Shown here: piece after piece, positions 1 through 8,076 of the stretch
How positions within the stretch are numbered: the first letter of the stretch is position 1
How the letters are laid out: each line of letters begins with the position of its first letter
DNA from: an uncultured Pseudomonadales bacterium
GTDB lineage: Bacteria; Pseudomonadota; Gammaproteobacteria; Pseudomonadales; Porticoccaceae
Reading direction: 5' to 3'
Length of the DNA stretch: 64,000 nucleotides
Assembly (NCBI GenBank): GCA_943787675.1
Contig: CALSNK010000009.1
Span: forward strand, 62,001 to 126,000
Translations under genes and position numbers: made by a program
Notes under the pieces: model-generated
The model's database searches: none
The model's input: only the letters and a program-made list of their open reading frames with translations
What the model was told of the DNA's origin: nothing

Positions 1-354
1 GTCACGGGTGGTTTTCGTCAGCGTCGGGTGATGGAACAGGCATTGGAAACAGGCAGTGCCGATCTGATTGGTTTGGGTCGCCCCATGTGTGTGATGGCCG
101 ATGCGCCTAATCAATTATTGGCTGGCTTGGATGAGTTGCCACGCTATGAAGATAACCTGTCTCTATTCCCCAGCTGGCTTTCATTTTTGAGCAGCTTTAA
201 ACCGTTACGCGCCCTCGCAACTTTTGCGGTGCAGTTTTGGTTCTATGGGCAGATTTACGCCATTGGCCATAGAGGGAAGGCTGATGACAACCTCAGCGTA
301 TTTGCGGCAACAAAACAAAACATGGCCCTAGAGAAAAAGCTCACTGCCAAGTAG
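1..354 (+). CDS. NADH:flavin oxidoreductase, C-terminal part (5' end outside window)
   Basis: The frame is open from the first base of the window to a TAG stop, giving 117 residues of a longer protein. The segment TGGFR-QRRVMEQALETG followed by ADLIGLGRPM is the end of the TIM barrel of Old Yellow Enzyme-type flavin oxidoreductases, where the TGGFR and GLGRP loops hold the FMN phosphate. After the barrel come about 70 residues rich in hydrophobic and aromatic positions (SFLSSFKPLR, VQFWFYGQIY), a tail often seen in the longer members of this family. The substrate cannot be told from this fragment. The gene converges on the leftward persulfide operon and stops 3 bases before it ends. An ATG at 28 lies inside the domain and is not the true start. 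Confidence 0.85.
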   Translation, partial: VTGGFRQRRVMEQALETGSADLIGLGRPMCVMADAPNQLLAGLDELPRYEDNLSLFPSWLSFLSSFKPLRALATFAVQFWFYGQIYAIGHRGKADDNLSVFAATKQNMALEKKLTAK

Positions 355-357
355 CTA

Positions 358-1056
358 TCAGTTAAGCTCACCACAGGCCTGATTAGCGGGAACGGCAATA
401 TCCATGAGTGCTGGATTGGGTAAATCCAGACTCTCCATCAGGTCGACATACTCGGCTTGATTGGTTATCTGCAGTCGGGGGTTGTTGCGTTTTTCTTCAC
501 CAATGCTACTTACCGTCCAGCCTTTGTAATCATGGCCCGGATAGACTTTGCAGTTATCGGGCAGGGGTAAAAGCCGATTGAAGAGGCTGTCGTGTTGCTG
601 TCGGGCGTCGCCATTTTGGAAGTCGGTGCGTCCGGTGCCCCGAATTAATAGGGTGTCGCCGCTAAACAGCATGCCGCCTGTGTCGCTGGGTAAATAGAAG
701 CTGTAGGAATCGTCGGTATGTCCGGGGGTGTAAATTACCTCTAACGTAATATTCCCCGCGGTTATCTGATCTCCATCCTTAAAGTTTCCCGACAGGCAGC
801 TCGCGACGGCCTGTTCACCCATCATTGTCGTGCAACCCGTTTTGTCGCGCAGTGCCCCAAGGCCGGTAATATGGTCGGCATGGGTATGGGTATCGAGGGC
901 GATATGCAATTTAAGCCCCAACTGCTCAATCAACAGCAAGGTTTGCTCGGTACTGCTTAGCACGGCATCAATCAGTATGGCTTGCTGGGTTTTTTCATCC
1001 CCCAGTAGATAGCTGTAGGTCGATGATTCAGGGTCGAAGAGCTGTCTAAAAATCAT
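358..1056 (-). CDS. Persulfide dioxygenase-like MBL-fold hydrolase (ETHE1/Blh family)
   Basis: A 232-residue metallo-beta-lactamase-fold protein. The metal motif HTHADH lies at residues 57-62, with later ligands in TPGHTDDS, FSGDTLLIRGTGRTDF and YPGHDYKGW. The GRTDFQNGDA segment is typical of ETHE1/Blh persulfide dioxygenases, which oxidise glutathione persulfide to sulfite with one mononuclear iron. The ATG at 1056 is chosen because it starts exactly at the domain (MIFRQLFDPESSTYSYLLGD); the longer open frame to 1206 runs back into the exporter gene. It is the last gene of a four-gene leftward operon with an ArsR sensor, a rhodanese and a TauE/SafE exporter, 2 bases from the exporter stop. 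The operon suggests sulfide or persulfide detoxification in the cytoplasm. Substrate is inferred from family and context. Confidence 0.88.
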   Translation of the reverse strand: MIFRQLFDPESSTYSYLLGDEKTQQAILIDAVLSSTEQTLLLIEQLGLKLHIALDTHTHADHITGLGALRDKTGCTTMMGEQAVASCLSGNFKDGDQITAGNITLEVIYTPGHTDDSYSFYLPSDTGGMLFSGDTLLIRGTGRTDFQNGDARQQHDSLFNRLLPLPDNCKVYPGHDYKGWTVSSIGEEKRNNPRLQITNQAEYVDLMESLDLPNPALMDIAVPANQACGELN

Positions 1057-1058
1057 GG

Positions 1059-1892
1059 TTAAATCACTCCGTTGATTAGTTTGTTGACCAGGGTTATGGC
1101 CGCAATGGCAATTAGGGCCAGGGCAAAGACTTTCTGTAACTGGGGGCCTGCAATTTTGTCTGCAATTAGGCGTCCACCTAACATGCCCAGTAAACCGCCT
1201 ACGCATACTTTGGCTAGGAGTAACCAGTCCACAGTGCCGCTGCTAGAAGAGACAAAACTGGCAAATCCGGTGCCGCCAATCACACAAATAATGAGCATTG
1301 ATGTGGCTACTGCCTGACGCATGGATACCTGAGTAATAAAGAGCAGCGCAGGCACAATTAAAAAGCCTCCGCCAACACCAAAAAGTCCACTTAACAATCC
1401 CACGACGAGGCCGCAGCCAGTTAGTGCCGCAATGCACTTGGGGCTGGTATCGAATTGATCTTCGGGGCTAAATCGGCAGATGGGTTGAATCAAATCCTTT
1501 TCATCAATATGGCCAGAGCGCAAAACATTAGACCGTTCTGGGGCGGTGGTTGTTTGTCGCCACATGATGCCCGCAATAATAAAGGCCAGCGCACAGAAGC
1601 CGACCAGAAGCACTAGGGGCGGTAGTTGGGCGCCGAGGTTTTTACCAATAGGCGCCACCAATGCACCGCCTAAGCCCAGTGCGATGGCCGGCACCCATAA
1701 AATATACTGGGCGCGCCAGTTGCTGAGCGTGCCGATAAAGGCACTAACGGCAACGGCACCTAGAGCGATACCTATGGCGTCATTAATGGGCAGACCGAGA
1801 AGCAGCATCAGCAGTGGCACAGCAAAGATTGAACCGCCAGCGCCAGTGAGTCCCAGCACTAGACCGATCACCAGACCGATCAACACTGACAT
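1059..1892 (-). CDS. TauE/SafE family sulfite/anion exporter
   Basis: A 277-residue membrane protein built of two similar halves. Each half opens with a glycine-rich hydrophobic stretch: GLVLGLTGAGGSIFAVPLLM near the N-terminus and GLLSGLFGVGGGFLIVPALL around residue 165, the inverted-repeat signature of TauE/SafE permeases. About seven to eight membrane segments are visible. The ATG at 1892 is chosen because the protein then begins at the first membrane helix (MSVLIGLVIG); the longer open frame to 2027 overlaps the rhodanese gene. Genes on both sides are 1-2 bases away, so translation is probably coupled. Beside a persulfide dioxygenase, whose product is sulfite, the likely cargo is sulfite or a related sulfur oxyanion. 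That is an inference from context. Confidence 0.88.
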   Translation of the reverse strand: MSVLIGLVIGLVLGLTGAGGSIFAVPLLMLLLGLPINDAIGIALGAVAVSAFIGTLSNWRAQYILWVPAIALGLGGALVAPIGKNLGAQLPPLVLLVGFCALAFIIAGIMWRQTTTAPERSNVLRSGHIDEKDLIQPICRFSPEDQFDTSPKCIAALTGCGLVVGLLSGLFGVGGGFLIVPALLFITQVSMRQAVATSMLIICVIGGTGFASFVSSSSGTVDWLLLAKVCVGGLLGMLGGRLIADKIAGPQLQKVFALALIAIAAITLVNKLINGVI

Positions 1893-1893
1893 A

Positions 1894-2442
1894 TTATTTA
1901 TTCCAGGGCATACGGGCCAGAGCCATGCCCATACCGCAGCTGTCGGTGACACCGGCGAATACCAGGCCAGCCCCGACAAAGGCTGACAGGCCATAAAATC
2001 CGGGATTAATAAACAAGCCCAGAGCAACGCCTATGACCACGAGAGATCCGGCGGTGATGCGCACCTGACGCTCTAGGGATATAACATTGCTGGTTCCCTT
2101 GGGCACAGCTATACCCAGTTGCTTTATGGCATTGATGCCGCCTTCTATAATTACTAGCTCGTGGTCTATGTCGCCCTGTAATTGCTCAGCAGCGCGAGTT
2201 GCGCGCTGGCCGCTGGCGCAGAGTAAATACACAGGCTGGCTAGGGTCTTGGCTGTGCTTGTTAAGGTAGTCTTGCAATGCGTCGCAGTGCAACTCCTGCA
2301 AGGGGAAATGAGCGCAGCCGTCCAGAGATTCGGTATTCACTTCGGCTTGGGTACGCACATCAATCACCTGGAGCGTTGTATCGGGAGACTGATGCTTTTC
2401 ATTAAATTTACTGGCAGAAATATGGGCTACGGGCTTGTTCAT
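1894..2442 (-). CDS. Rhodanese domain protein with DUF2892 membrane tail (YgaP-like)
   Basis: A 182-residue protein. Residues about 5-105 form a rhodanese domain with DVRTQAEV and the active-site loop CASGQR, whose catalytic cysteine is residue 75. Residues about 120-182 form two membrane helices of the DUF2892 type, ending in the typical TDSCGMGMALARMPWN motif. The same architecture occurs in Escherichia coli YgaP, a membrane sulfurtransferase. It is the first structural gene downstream of the ArsR regulator and runs 1 base short of the exporter start. The likely role is to carry sulfane sulfur at the inner membrane in the persulfide pathway encoded by the neighbours. Confidence is high for the domains and moderate for the role. 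Confidence 0.88.
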   Translation of the reverse strand: MNKPVAHISASKFNEKHQSPDTTLQVIDVRTQAEVNTESLDGCAHFPLQELHCDALQDYLNKHSQDPSQPVYLLCASGQRATRAAEQLQGDIDHELVIIEGGINAIKQLGIAVPKGTSNVISLERQVRITAGSLVVIGVALGLFINPGFYGLSAFVGAGLVFAGVTDSCGMGMALARMPWNK

Positions 2443-2481
2443 GGGATACCTCGGTTAGGGCTATTTGTTCTAGTGGTTCTA

Positions 2482-2802
2482 TCAGAGTGCAGGGCAGTAA
2501 ATAGATTTTAGTACCGCAATAACCTGCATAGCTTCATCGCCACGCAGGCTGTAGAAAATAGTTTGCGCCTCACGCCGAGTCTGGACTAACTCAGCTTTAC
2601 GTAATGATGCTAAATGCTGTGATAGCGCAGATTGACTTAGGTCAGTTATTTGATTGAGTTCGGTTACGGAGAGCTCGCCGTTTATAAGAGAACACAGAAT
2701 CATTAAACGATTCTGGTTACCTAACTGCTTGAGTAGGTTCGCTGCCTCTGCGCTGTGTTTCTGCAATTCTTGCAGATCAGACTGTCCAATTTTTTTAACC
2801 AT
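2482..2802 (-). CDS. ArsR-family persulfide-responsive repressor (BigR/SqrR/YgaV type)
   Basis: A 106-residue winged-helix regulator. The recognition region is LSQSALSQHLASLRKAELV (residues about 55-73), followed by the wing RREAQTIFYSLRG. It has exactly two cysteines, C37 in the segment LMILCSL and C103 in SIYCPAL. Their spacing (66 residues) equals that recalled for the sensing cysteines C41 and C107 of SqrR, so persulfide sensing through a disulfide or polysulfide bridge is expected. It is the first gene of the leftward operon, 39 bases upstream of the rhodanese gene. A sigma-70-like promoter overlapped by an inverted repeat lies just upstream, which fits autorepression. Classical metal-site ArsR motifs (ELCVCDL) are absent. 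Confidence 0.87.
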   Translation of the reverse strand: MVKKIGQSDLQELQKHSAEAANLLKQLGNQNRLMILCSLINGELSVTELNQITDLSQSALSQHLASLRKAELVQTRREAQTIFYSLRGDEAMQVIAVLKSIYCPAL

Positions 2803-2838
2803 ACTATTTACTAGCGCTCTGTGTGAATACTAGTAGAA

Positions 2839-2877
2839 ACTATACATTAGGCTATTCTACATTAGCAAGGTCTAATA
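2839..2877 (-). promoter_or_regulatory. Promoter and candidate operator of the persulfide operon
   Basis: Reading leftward, TTGCTA (2868-2863), 18 bases, then TATAGT (2844-2839) match sigma-70 -35 and -10 boxes at 4/6 and 5/6 positions. An inverted repeat ATTAG-N6-CTAAT (2861-2876) covers the -35 box. Further ATTAG and CTAAT half-sites lie at 2846-2850, next to the -10 box, and at 2899-2903. Overlap of operator and promoter is what an ArsR repressor would need. The assignment is by eye. Confidence 0.55.
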
Positions 2878-2949
2878 TAAAGTCCGTAATTATAACGCCT
2901 AATACAAAGCGCCTGAGTTTGCCCAGGGTGTATTCGTGCAGTGCAGGAT

Positions 2950-4492
2950 TTAGCTTTCTGTGGTGAGGGGCCAGATTTTCAGATGGTTCATGGCTATTTT
3001 TTCGCTGTCAGCGAGAAAGCGCACCAGAATAAAGTAGATGTCTAAATCAAAACGATCATCGCTGTCATCTCGAACACTATCAGCCACTGGGTTAGAGCTG
3101 ATTTGGCTGAGAGGCTGGCCGCTTGCATTGGAGAGCTGATAACCCAAATCGTAAATATCCTCAAACGTACTGAGCTTGGCAATATAGCGCCAGCGGTCGA
3201 TGATATGCCAGGCGACTAGCTCGGGGTCTTGAGGGTTGCGCTCTTCTAAAACAATGGGTCCTGAGTAGGGCCACTGTTTGATCTGATAATTTTTCAGCGC
3301 TGCGGTCATGCGCTCATTATAAATCTCGGCAGGCTCTGCCCCATGGCAGGCACCAAAGCATTTTTTAAGTTGGCTGCGAAAACAAGGCCTGTTGCTGTTG
3401 CCCTCAAGGCCCAGTAATTGGTGGCATAAAAAATACTGGTCAGCGAGCTTTTGTATTTGCTGTCCCGCCTGGCGAGGTGAGCGAAACAGTCCAAATTGTT
3501 GCTCCACGGTGGTGTCATCGGTTTCTATGGCTTCAATCGTTAGGCGTAGGTAGCCATTGTTATCGGTAGAGCTGCGATACTGAAATAACTTTTTAACCTT
3601 GCGCAGGCGTCGGTTGTAGAGAGGACTCAGAGCTTTTATCTGGTTGCTCTCGCGAATCTGCGCACCGAAATCACTGGGGGCCAGTTCAAAATCCACATGG
3701 GCAATTTTGGTGCTCATCTGCAGGTCTTTGGGGTTTTTATGGTCCGAACTGAAGTGGCTCATAACACGGTTGCGAATATGCACACTCTTGCCGATATACA
3801 GCAGCACCGATTTCTGATCATAAAAATAGTAGACGCCAGCAGAAGATGGGAGTTTTTCAACGTCTTTGGGGTTGAGCAATGTTGGCAGAGCGGGACGTTT
3901 TAGCAGTACCTTGCAGGTAGCGGCAATCTCGTCATCAGCAAATAATGCCGAAGATTTGAGGAAAAACTGATAGATCATCTGGGCATCATCAAGGGCCCGA
4001 TGGCGGTTTTCGATAGACAGTTCGAAGCGTTCAATAATCTGTGACAGACCGTGGCGTTTAAACTGAGGATAAAGATTGCGGCTAAATTTAACTGAACACA
4101 GAGGCTTGGCGTTGTAGCTAATGCCGACGCGCTCAAATTCATTCTTTAAGAAAGCCGTAGTCAAACCGCGCGTTGTGGGCCACCAGTGTGCGGCCTTCAA
4201 GCTTAGCCAGCAGCTCTTCAGCGATCTCAGAAAATTCAGGGGCCCCCCTCACCATTCCCGGGCTGATGCCAGTTAGTTTTTGGATAAAAGGGGGTAGCGC
4301 CACTCTGGGGTCGATAAAGCTCTGCCAGGTTTCAATCAGTTCGCCGTTTTCAATCACCAGCAGGCCGATCTCAATAATACGGTGATGCACAGCGTTACCA
4401 CCGGTAGTTTCGCAGTCGAGCAACACCATCTTCTCAGGGAAACCTGAAGAGAGCTGGGTTGGGGGTGGTGTGTCGAGCCAGTTTAATTGCAT
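2950..4492 (-). pseudogene. DnaQ-type 3'-5' exonuclease fused to GIY-YIG (Cho/UvrC-like) nuclease, frameshifted
   Basis: Two overlapping leftward frames encode one fusion protein of about 513 residues. The first (4492-4139) carries exonuclease motifs I (LLDCETTG) and II (VAHNARFDYGFL) and then stops at TGA. The second (from about 4157 down to 2950) resumes with FLKNEFERVG and carries motif III (HRALDDA), then a GIY-YIG domain (GVYYFYDQKSVLLYIGKSVHIRNR) and a UvrC-like cysteine segment (CFRSQLKKCFGACHG). Both frames read FLK at the junction and differ by +1, so one extra base in cttaaagaatga, probably in the AAA run, explains the break. No motif is lost. It could be a sequencing error, a recent mutation or a +1 recoding site. 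Intact relatives pair an epsilon-like exonuclease with a Cho-like excision nuclease and probably act in DNA repair. Confidence 0.82.
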
Positions 4493-4511
4493 GGTCTAGA
4501 TACGCAGGCCA

Positions 4512-4536
4512 GCCCGCTTTTGATTATCAAGCGGGC
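4512..4536. terminator. Hairpin between the exonuclease fusion gene and the 30-bp repeats
   Basis: GCCCGCTT (4512-4519) and AAGCGGGC (4529-4536) form an 8-bp perfect stem with a 9-base loop. It lies just upstream of the exonuclease gene start and past the end of the leftward Old Yellow Enzyme gene, so it is best placed to end that transcript. There is no long T run after it, so terminator activity is uncertain. Confidence 0.4.
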
Positions 4537-4541
4537 ATAAA

Positions 4542-4631
4542 TAATTACGGGGCTTTTAATTAGGAGCTTACTAATTACGGGGCTATGAATTAGCAGCTTA
4601 TTAATTATGGGCTTATTAATTGCCGGTCTAC
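4542..4631. repeat. Three degenerate 30-bp tandem repeats
   Basis: Units at 4542-4571, 4572-4601 and 4602-4631 each begin TAATTA(C/T)GGG. The first two are nearly identical (most differences fall in the middle and last few bases), and the third has drifted. Each unit can be read as two 15-bp half units of the form aattaNgggNctt. The array ends exactly at the stop codon of the leftward Old Yellow Enzyme gene. Confidence 0.7.
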
Positions 4632-5705
4632 CTAGCTTACAAAGCCTTTCCAGCCAGACATGTAGGTGATAAAGGCTTCGCCCAGACCCTGTTCGCGAAG
4701 GTGATCGGTGGACACAGGGTTTAATATGGGGGTGAAGTTGGCGTCGGCGTTCATCTGGATTGGGAAGTCATGATGCAGAATGGCAGCGCGACCCAGCAGT
4801 ACAAAATCGATATTAGCGTCCATGGCAAGACGAACTTCTTCTGGGTTGCGCAGTTTTCCAGCGATACCCAGTGCCACGTCACCGCGTTCGAGTTCGGTGA
4901 AATAAGACAGCAGGCTCCGACCTTTAAAGGCCTCATCTTCGGGCTCTTTAAAGGAATCCCAGAGAGACATGTCTAAAAAATCTATCTTGGCGTCAGCCAT
5001 AATCCGCTTGGCTACTTCAATAATATCTGGCAGGTCCACATCAAATCTCTCGGGAGACAGTCGCAGCCCGAGCAGGAAATCTTTGGGGCAGCGTGCGCGA
5101 ACACCGTCGATAATTTCTGTAATCGGGCGCATACGGTTCTCTATGCTGCCTCCATACTTGTCTTCACGCTGATTAACGGTTCCACTTAGAAACTGGGCGA
5201 GAATATAGCCATGGGCACCATGAATTTCAACGCCATCAAACCCTGCTTTAACTGCCCGCTCTGCGCCAAGGATAAAGTCTTCTATCAGCGCTTCTACTGC
5301 CTCGAGGCTAAGACCAACGGCGCCAGTCTCGGCATGGTCAGACGGACAGACAGGTGACTGACCAATTAGATCTGCCGGCGAACGCATGCCCGCATGATGC
5401 AATTGCACCATAGACAGGCTGTCTTCGGCATTAATACCCTGTGCCAATCGAGTTAGGCCTTCCATGTGCTCATCGCCAAAAATACCCAGCTGCCCGGGGA
5501 AGCCCTGACCAACAGCCTGAACATGGGCTGCGCAGGTCATAGTTAAACCAAAACCGCCTCTGGCGCGCATGGTTAGCCACTTATATTCATCGTCCGAGAG
5601 TCGACCGTCGGTATGACTCTGGGTATTGGTGAGGGGGGCCAGCATAAAACGATTTTTCATGCGCTGGCCGGATCTAAAATTAAGTGGCTGGAATAGGGTG
5701 CTCAT
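4632..5705 (-). CDS. Old Yellow Enzyme-family NADH:flavin oxidoreductase
   Basis: A 357-residue FMN-dependent TIM-barrel oxidoreductase. Visible family motifs include RFMLAPLTNTQS near the N-terminus, MVQLHHAGMRS, the catalytic segment FDGVEIHGAHGYILAQFLSGTVNQREDKYGGS (residues about 165-197) with the His-Gly-Ala-His pair, and VLLGRAAI near the end. Such enzymes reduce activated C=C bonds of enones; the natural substrate here is unknown. The ATG at 5705 is used because it has an AGAG ribosome site and begins at the domain. An upstream in-frame TTG at 5741 would add a tail unlike the family. The gene stands alone, flanked by a 30-bp repeat array on one side and a repeat array of about 19 bp on the other. 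It is a distant paralogue of the partial gene at the left edge. Confidence 0.9.
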   Translation of the reverse strand: MSTLFQPLNFRSGQRMKNRFMLAPLTNTQSHTDGRLSDDEYKWLTMRARGGFGLTMTCAAHVQAVGQGFPGQLGIFGDEHMEGLTRLAQGINAEDSLSMVQLHHAGMRSPADLIGQSPVCPSDHAETGAVGLSLEAVEALIEDFILGAERAVKAGFDGVEIHGAHGYILAQFLSGTVNQREDKYGGSIENRMRPITEIIDGVRARCPKDFLLGLRLSPERFDVDLPDIIEVAKRIMADAKIDFLDMSLWDSFKEPEDEAFKGRSLLSYFTELERGDVALGIAGKLRNPEEVRLAMDANIDFVLLGRAAILHHDFPIQMNADANFTPILNPVSTDHLREQGLGEAFITYMSGWKGFVS

Positions 5706-6032
5706 TACGGGGGTCTCTATAAGAAAGTAGATCAAGGACAAAATTGTAACAGATTCCTACGCATGACTCGGGGCCGGTAATAAAGAGAATGCTTAAGAAT
5801 AATAGCTGTATATAAGTATGGGAGCGATTATCGGGAAAATAATCTATACCGGCTAAAGGCTTTCTATCAGCTAAAGGCGTTTTATCGCCTAATGGCTTTT
5901 CACTAGCTAAGGGCTTTCCGTTAGCTAAGGGCTCTTTACCTTTAGCTGAGAGCTCTTTATCTACACCTTGTTGATGCGCAGCTGACTGGTTGTTGTTATT
6001 CTAGCGGCCCTATTAACTTCACTGAGTTTCCT
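5706..6032. other. Intergenic region between divergent genes, holding the 19-bp repeat array
   Basis: This gap of about 327 bases separates the leftward Old Yellow Enzyme gene from the rightward DUF1415 gene, so promoters for both should lie here. I see no convincing sigma-70 boxes. Its main content is the tandem array at 5851-5965. No open frame with coding character is visible. Confidence 0.6.
5851..5965. repeat. Six degenerate tandem repeats of about 17-21 bp
   Basis: Successive units start at about 5851, 5870, 5887, 5906, 5924 and 5945. Each contains GCTAA(A/G)GGCTTT or a close variant followed by a TTATC or TTA tail. The copies differ from each other by substitutions and by one or two bases in length, so the array is old or evolving fast. 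It sits 70-180 bases upstream of the DUF1415 gene. Confidence 0.7.
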
Positions 6033-6587
6033 ATGTCCGGCACCGTCATTTCTCTTGCAGAGCAGCATGTTCGAGCCTGGCTCGAGAGTTTTGTCGTGGG
6101 CCTAAATTTATGCCCATTTGCACGCCCGGTGGTTGCTTCCGATGCTCTGCGTATTACTGTCTGCGAATCAGATGAGCTGCAGCAGGTGGCCGAGACCTTT
6201 ATGGCCGAGCTAGAGTTGATTCAGCAATCCCCCGAGTCGGAGATTGCCACCAGCTTGCTGGTATTACCTAATGCACTTAATGACTTCGAAGAATACCTAA
6301 GCTTTATTGAAAATACTGAAGACTTGATAGAAGAGATGGATCTTGCGGGTATTATTCAGCTGGCCAGCTTTCACCCTGATTATCAATTTGCTGGGGAGCC
6401 AGCAGAATCTGCGAGCCACTTTACCAATCGTTCGCCGTATCCCGTCATTCACTTTCTTCGCGAAGAAATGATGGAACGGGTACTCGAAGATTTCCCTGAA
6501 CCTGAAGCAATTCCTCAGCGAAATATTCAAACCTTAGAAGAGATTGGTCGAGCAGAAATTGAAAAGCGCTGGAACAGTCTTAAATGA
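6033..6587 (+). CDS. DUF1415 family protein
   Basis: A 184-residue soluble protein matching the DUF1415 pattern: an N-terminal helix ending VVGLNLCPFARPV, a central acidic helix-rich stretch, then FHPDYQFAGE, NRSPYPVIHFLREE and a C-terminal helix. The cysteine-proline pair in LCPFA and the FHPDYQF segment are the most conserved parts of the family. No biochemical role is established that I can name. The last four bases (ATGA) overlap the start of the flavoprotein gene, so the two are translated together and may act in one process. The start follows a short leader with no strong ribosome site. Confidence 0.85.
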   Translation: MSGTVISLAEQHVRAWLESFVVGLNLCPFARPVVASDALRITVCESDELQQVAETFMAELELIQQSPESEIATSLLVLPNALNDFEEYLSFIENTEDLIEEMDLAGIIQLASFHPDYQFAGEPAESASHFTNRSPYPVIHFLREEMMERVLEDFPEPEAIPQRNIQTLEEIGRAEIEKRWNSLK

Positions 6588-7777
6588 AAAAAAATCATTA
6601 TGACGTTATTGTTTTAGGTGGCGGGGCGGCGGGATTATTCTGCGCCTTCACTGCAGGCCAGCGTGGAAAATCTGTCTTGGTTTTGGATAGCAGTAATAAG
6701 GTAGGTAAAAAAATCCTTATGTCGGGCGGCGGCCGTTGCAACTTTACCAACCTCGATATCCAACCAGAAAATTATCTTTCAGCTAATCCGCATTTTTGTA
6801 AATCTGCTCTTAATGGTTATAACCAGTGGCAGTTTATCGAGATGGTTGAACAGCACCAGATTGCCTATCACGAGCGCAAGCACGGTGAATTATTTTGTGA
6901 CGATTCGGCCAAAGAAATTTTAAAAATGTTGGTCGACGAATGCGCCAAGGCCAAGGTAGTGACTAAAACCAGCTGCGCGATTAAAACCATCGAGTCGATA
7001 GATACCGGTTATCGAATAGTCACCTCCCTAGGAGATTTTCAATCTAAGTCCCTAGTAATTGCCACGGGTGGACTATCTATTCCAACCATGGGCGCCTCAG
7101 GGTTTGGTTATGAAATTGCCGAACAGTTTGGTCTTACATTATTGCCACGCACTGCAGGGCTAGTGCCTTTTACCTTTAGCGACAAACTAAAAGATATTTG
7201 CGAACGGCTCTCGGGGTTGGCGGTGGGTGTATCGATGTCAGTTAACAATACTAGCTTTCGTGAGAACCTGCTATTTACTCACCGCGGTATCAGTGGGCCA
7301 TCGGCATTGCAGCTGTCGAGCTATTGGCAGCCAGGGCAAGCCATCAGCGTTAATTTGCTACCCGATCTGAATGCCACTGAGTTATTAATGGATTATAAAA
7401 AGACCAGCTCAAAATCCTTGCTGCGCAACCTGCTGGCACCCCATCTTTCTAAAGGCTTGGTATTGGAGTTACAAACGCTCTATTGGCCAGATCATGCCGA
7501 CAAACCCATGGCTGAAATTCCCGATGCAGTGCTTCATGAGGTGGCTGAAAAACTGAATAATTGGCAGCTAAAACCCTCTGGGACCGAAGGCTATCGAACG
7601 GCTGAAGTGACTCTCTGTGGTGTGGATACCAGTCATCTTTCGTCTAAAACTATGGAATGTAAAACCCAGCCGGGTCTCTATTTTGTGGGAGAAGTGATGG
7701 ACGTTACGGGCCATCTTGGGGGTTATAACTTCCAATGGGCCTGGGCCTCGGGATATGCGGCGGGGCAGTATGTTTAA
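6584..7777 (+). CDS. NAD(P)/FAD-dependent oxidoreductase, HI0933/BaiN family
   Basis: A 397-residue flavoprotein. The N-terminal dinucleotide fold DVIVLGGGAAGLFCA (residues about 6-20) binds FAD and is followed by the hallmark KVGKKILMSGGGRCNFTN (about 41-58) of the HI0933/YhiN/BaiN family. A second FAD contact, VIATGGLSIPTMGASGFGYEIA, lies near residue 160, and the C-terminal GEVMDVTGHLGGYNFQWAWASG closes the FAD site. The bacterial relative BaiN has been linked to bile-acid dehydroxylation, but most family members have no known substrate. Length is normal. It is coupled to the upstream DUF1415 gene by an ATGA overlap. Confidence 0.9.
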   Translation: MKKNHYDVIVLGGGAAGLFCAFTAGQRGKSVLVLDSSNKVGKKILMSGGGRCNFTNLDIQPENYLSANPHFCKSALNGYNQWQFIEMVEQHQIAYHERKHGELFCDDSAKEILKMLVDECAKAKVVTKTSCAIKTIESIDTGYRIVTSLGDFQSKSLVIATGGLSIPTMGASGFGYEIAEQFGLTLLPRTAGLVPFTFSDKLKDICERLSGLAVGVSMSVNNTSFRENLLFTHRGISGPSALQLSSYWQPGQAISVNLLPDLNATELLMDYKKTSSKSLLRNLLAPHLSKGLVLELQTLYWPDHADKPMAEIPDAVLHEVAEKLNNWQLKPSGTEGYRTAEVTLCGVDTSHLSSKTMECKTQPGLYFVGEVMDVTGHLGGYNFQWAWASGYAAGQYV

Positions 7778-8076
7778 TATGCTGGGTTAGCTAAATTTCC
7801 TGAATTGATCTAGTAAGAACAGCAATATCATAAAAGCGCCTCTACCCAAAATAATCTTTGATGCTGACAGTGCTGAGATTTCCGGTATGGAGCCGGGTAC
7901 TTACTCAAGAGAGTCAGAAGCTGGATTACTTACCGTCCCCCAAACCTTCGATAACAATGGCAGGTCAGGCTTAACTGGTTTTACTGGCATCGGAGCGCCG
8001 AATATCTTTGTGGCGGTACTGTTATTGATGACACTATCGTATTCCAGCGCCAATAATTATCCTGCTGTGGCGTCCG

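Noticed and set aside
1546..1986. Rightward 146-residue frame opposite the exporter and rhodanese genes
   Set aside because: Antisense shadow of two well-supported genes, rich in proline, alanine and threonine as expected for such shadows.
5706..5741. TTG at 5741 as start of the Old Yellow Enzyme gene
   Set aside because: It would add 12 residues unlike the family and lacks a ribosome site; the ATG at 5705 has one.
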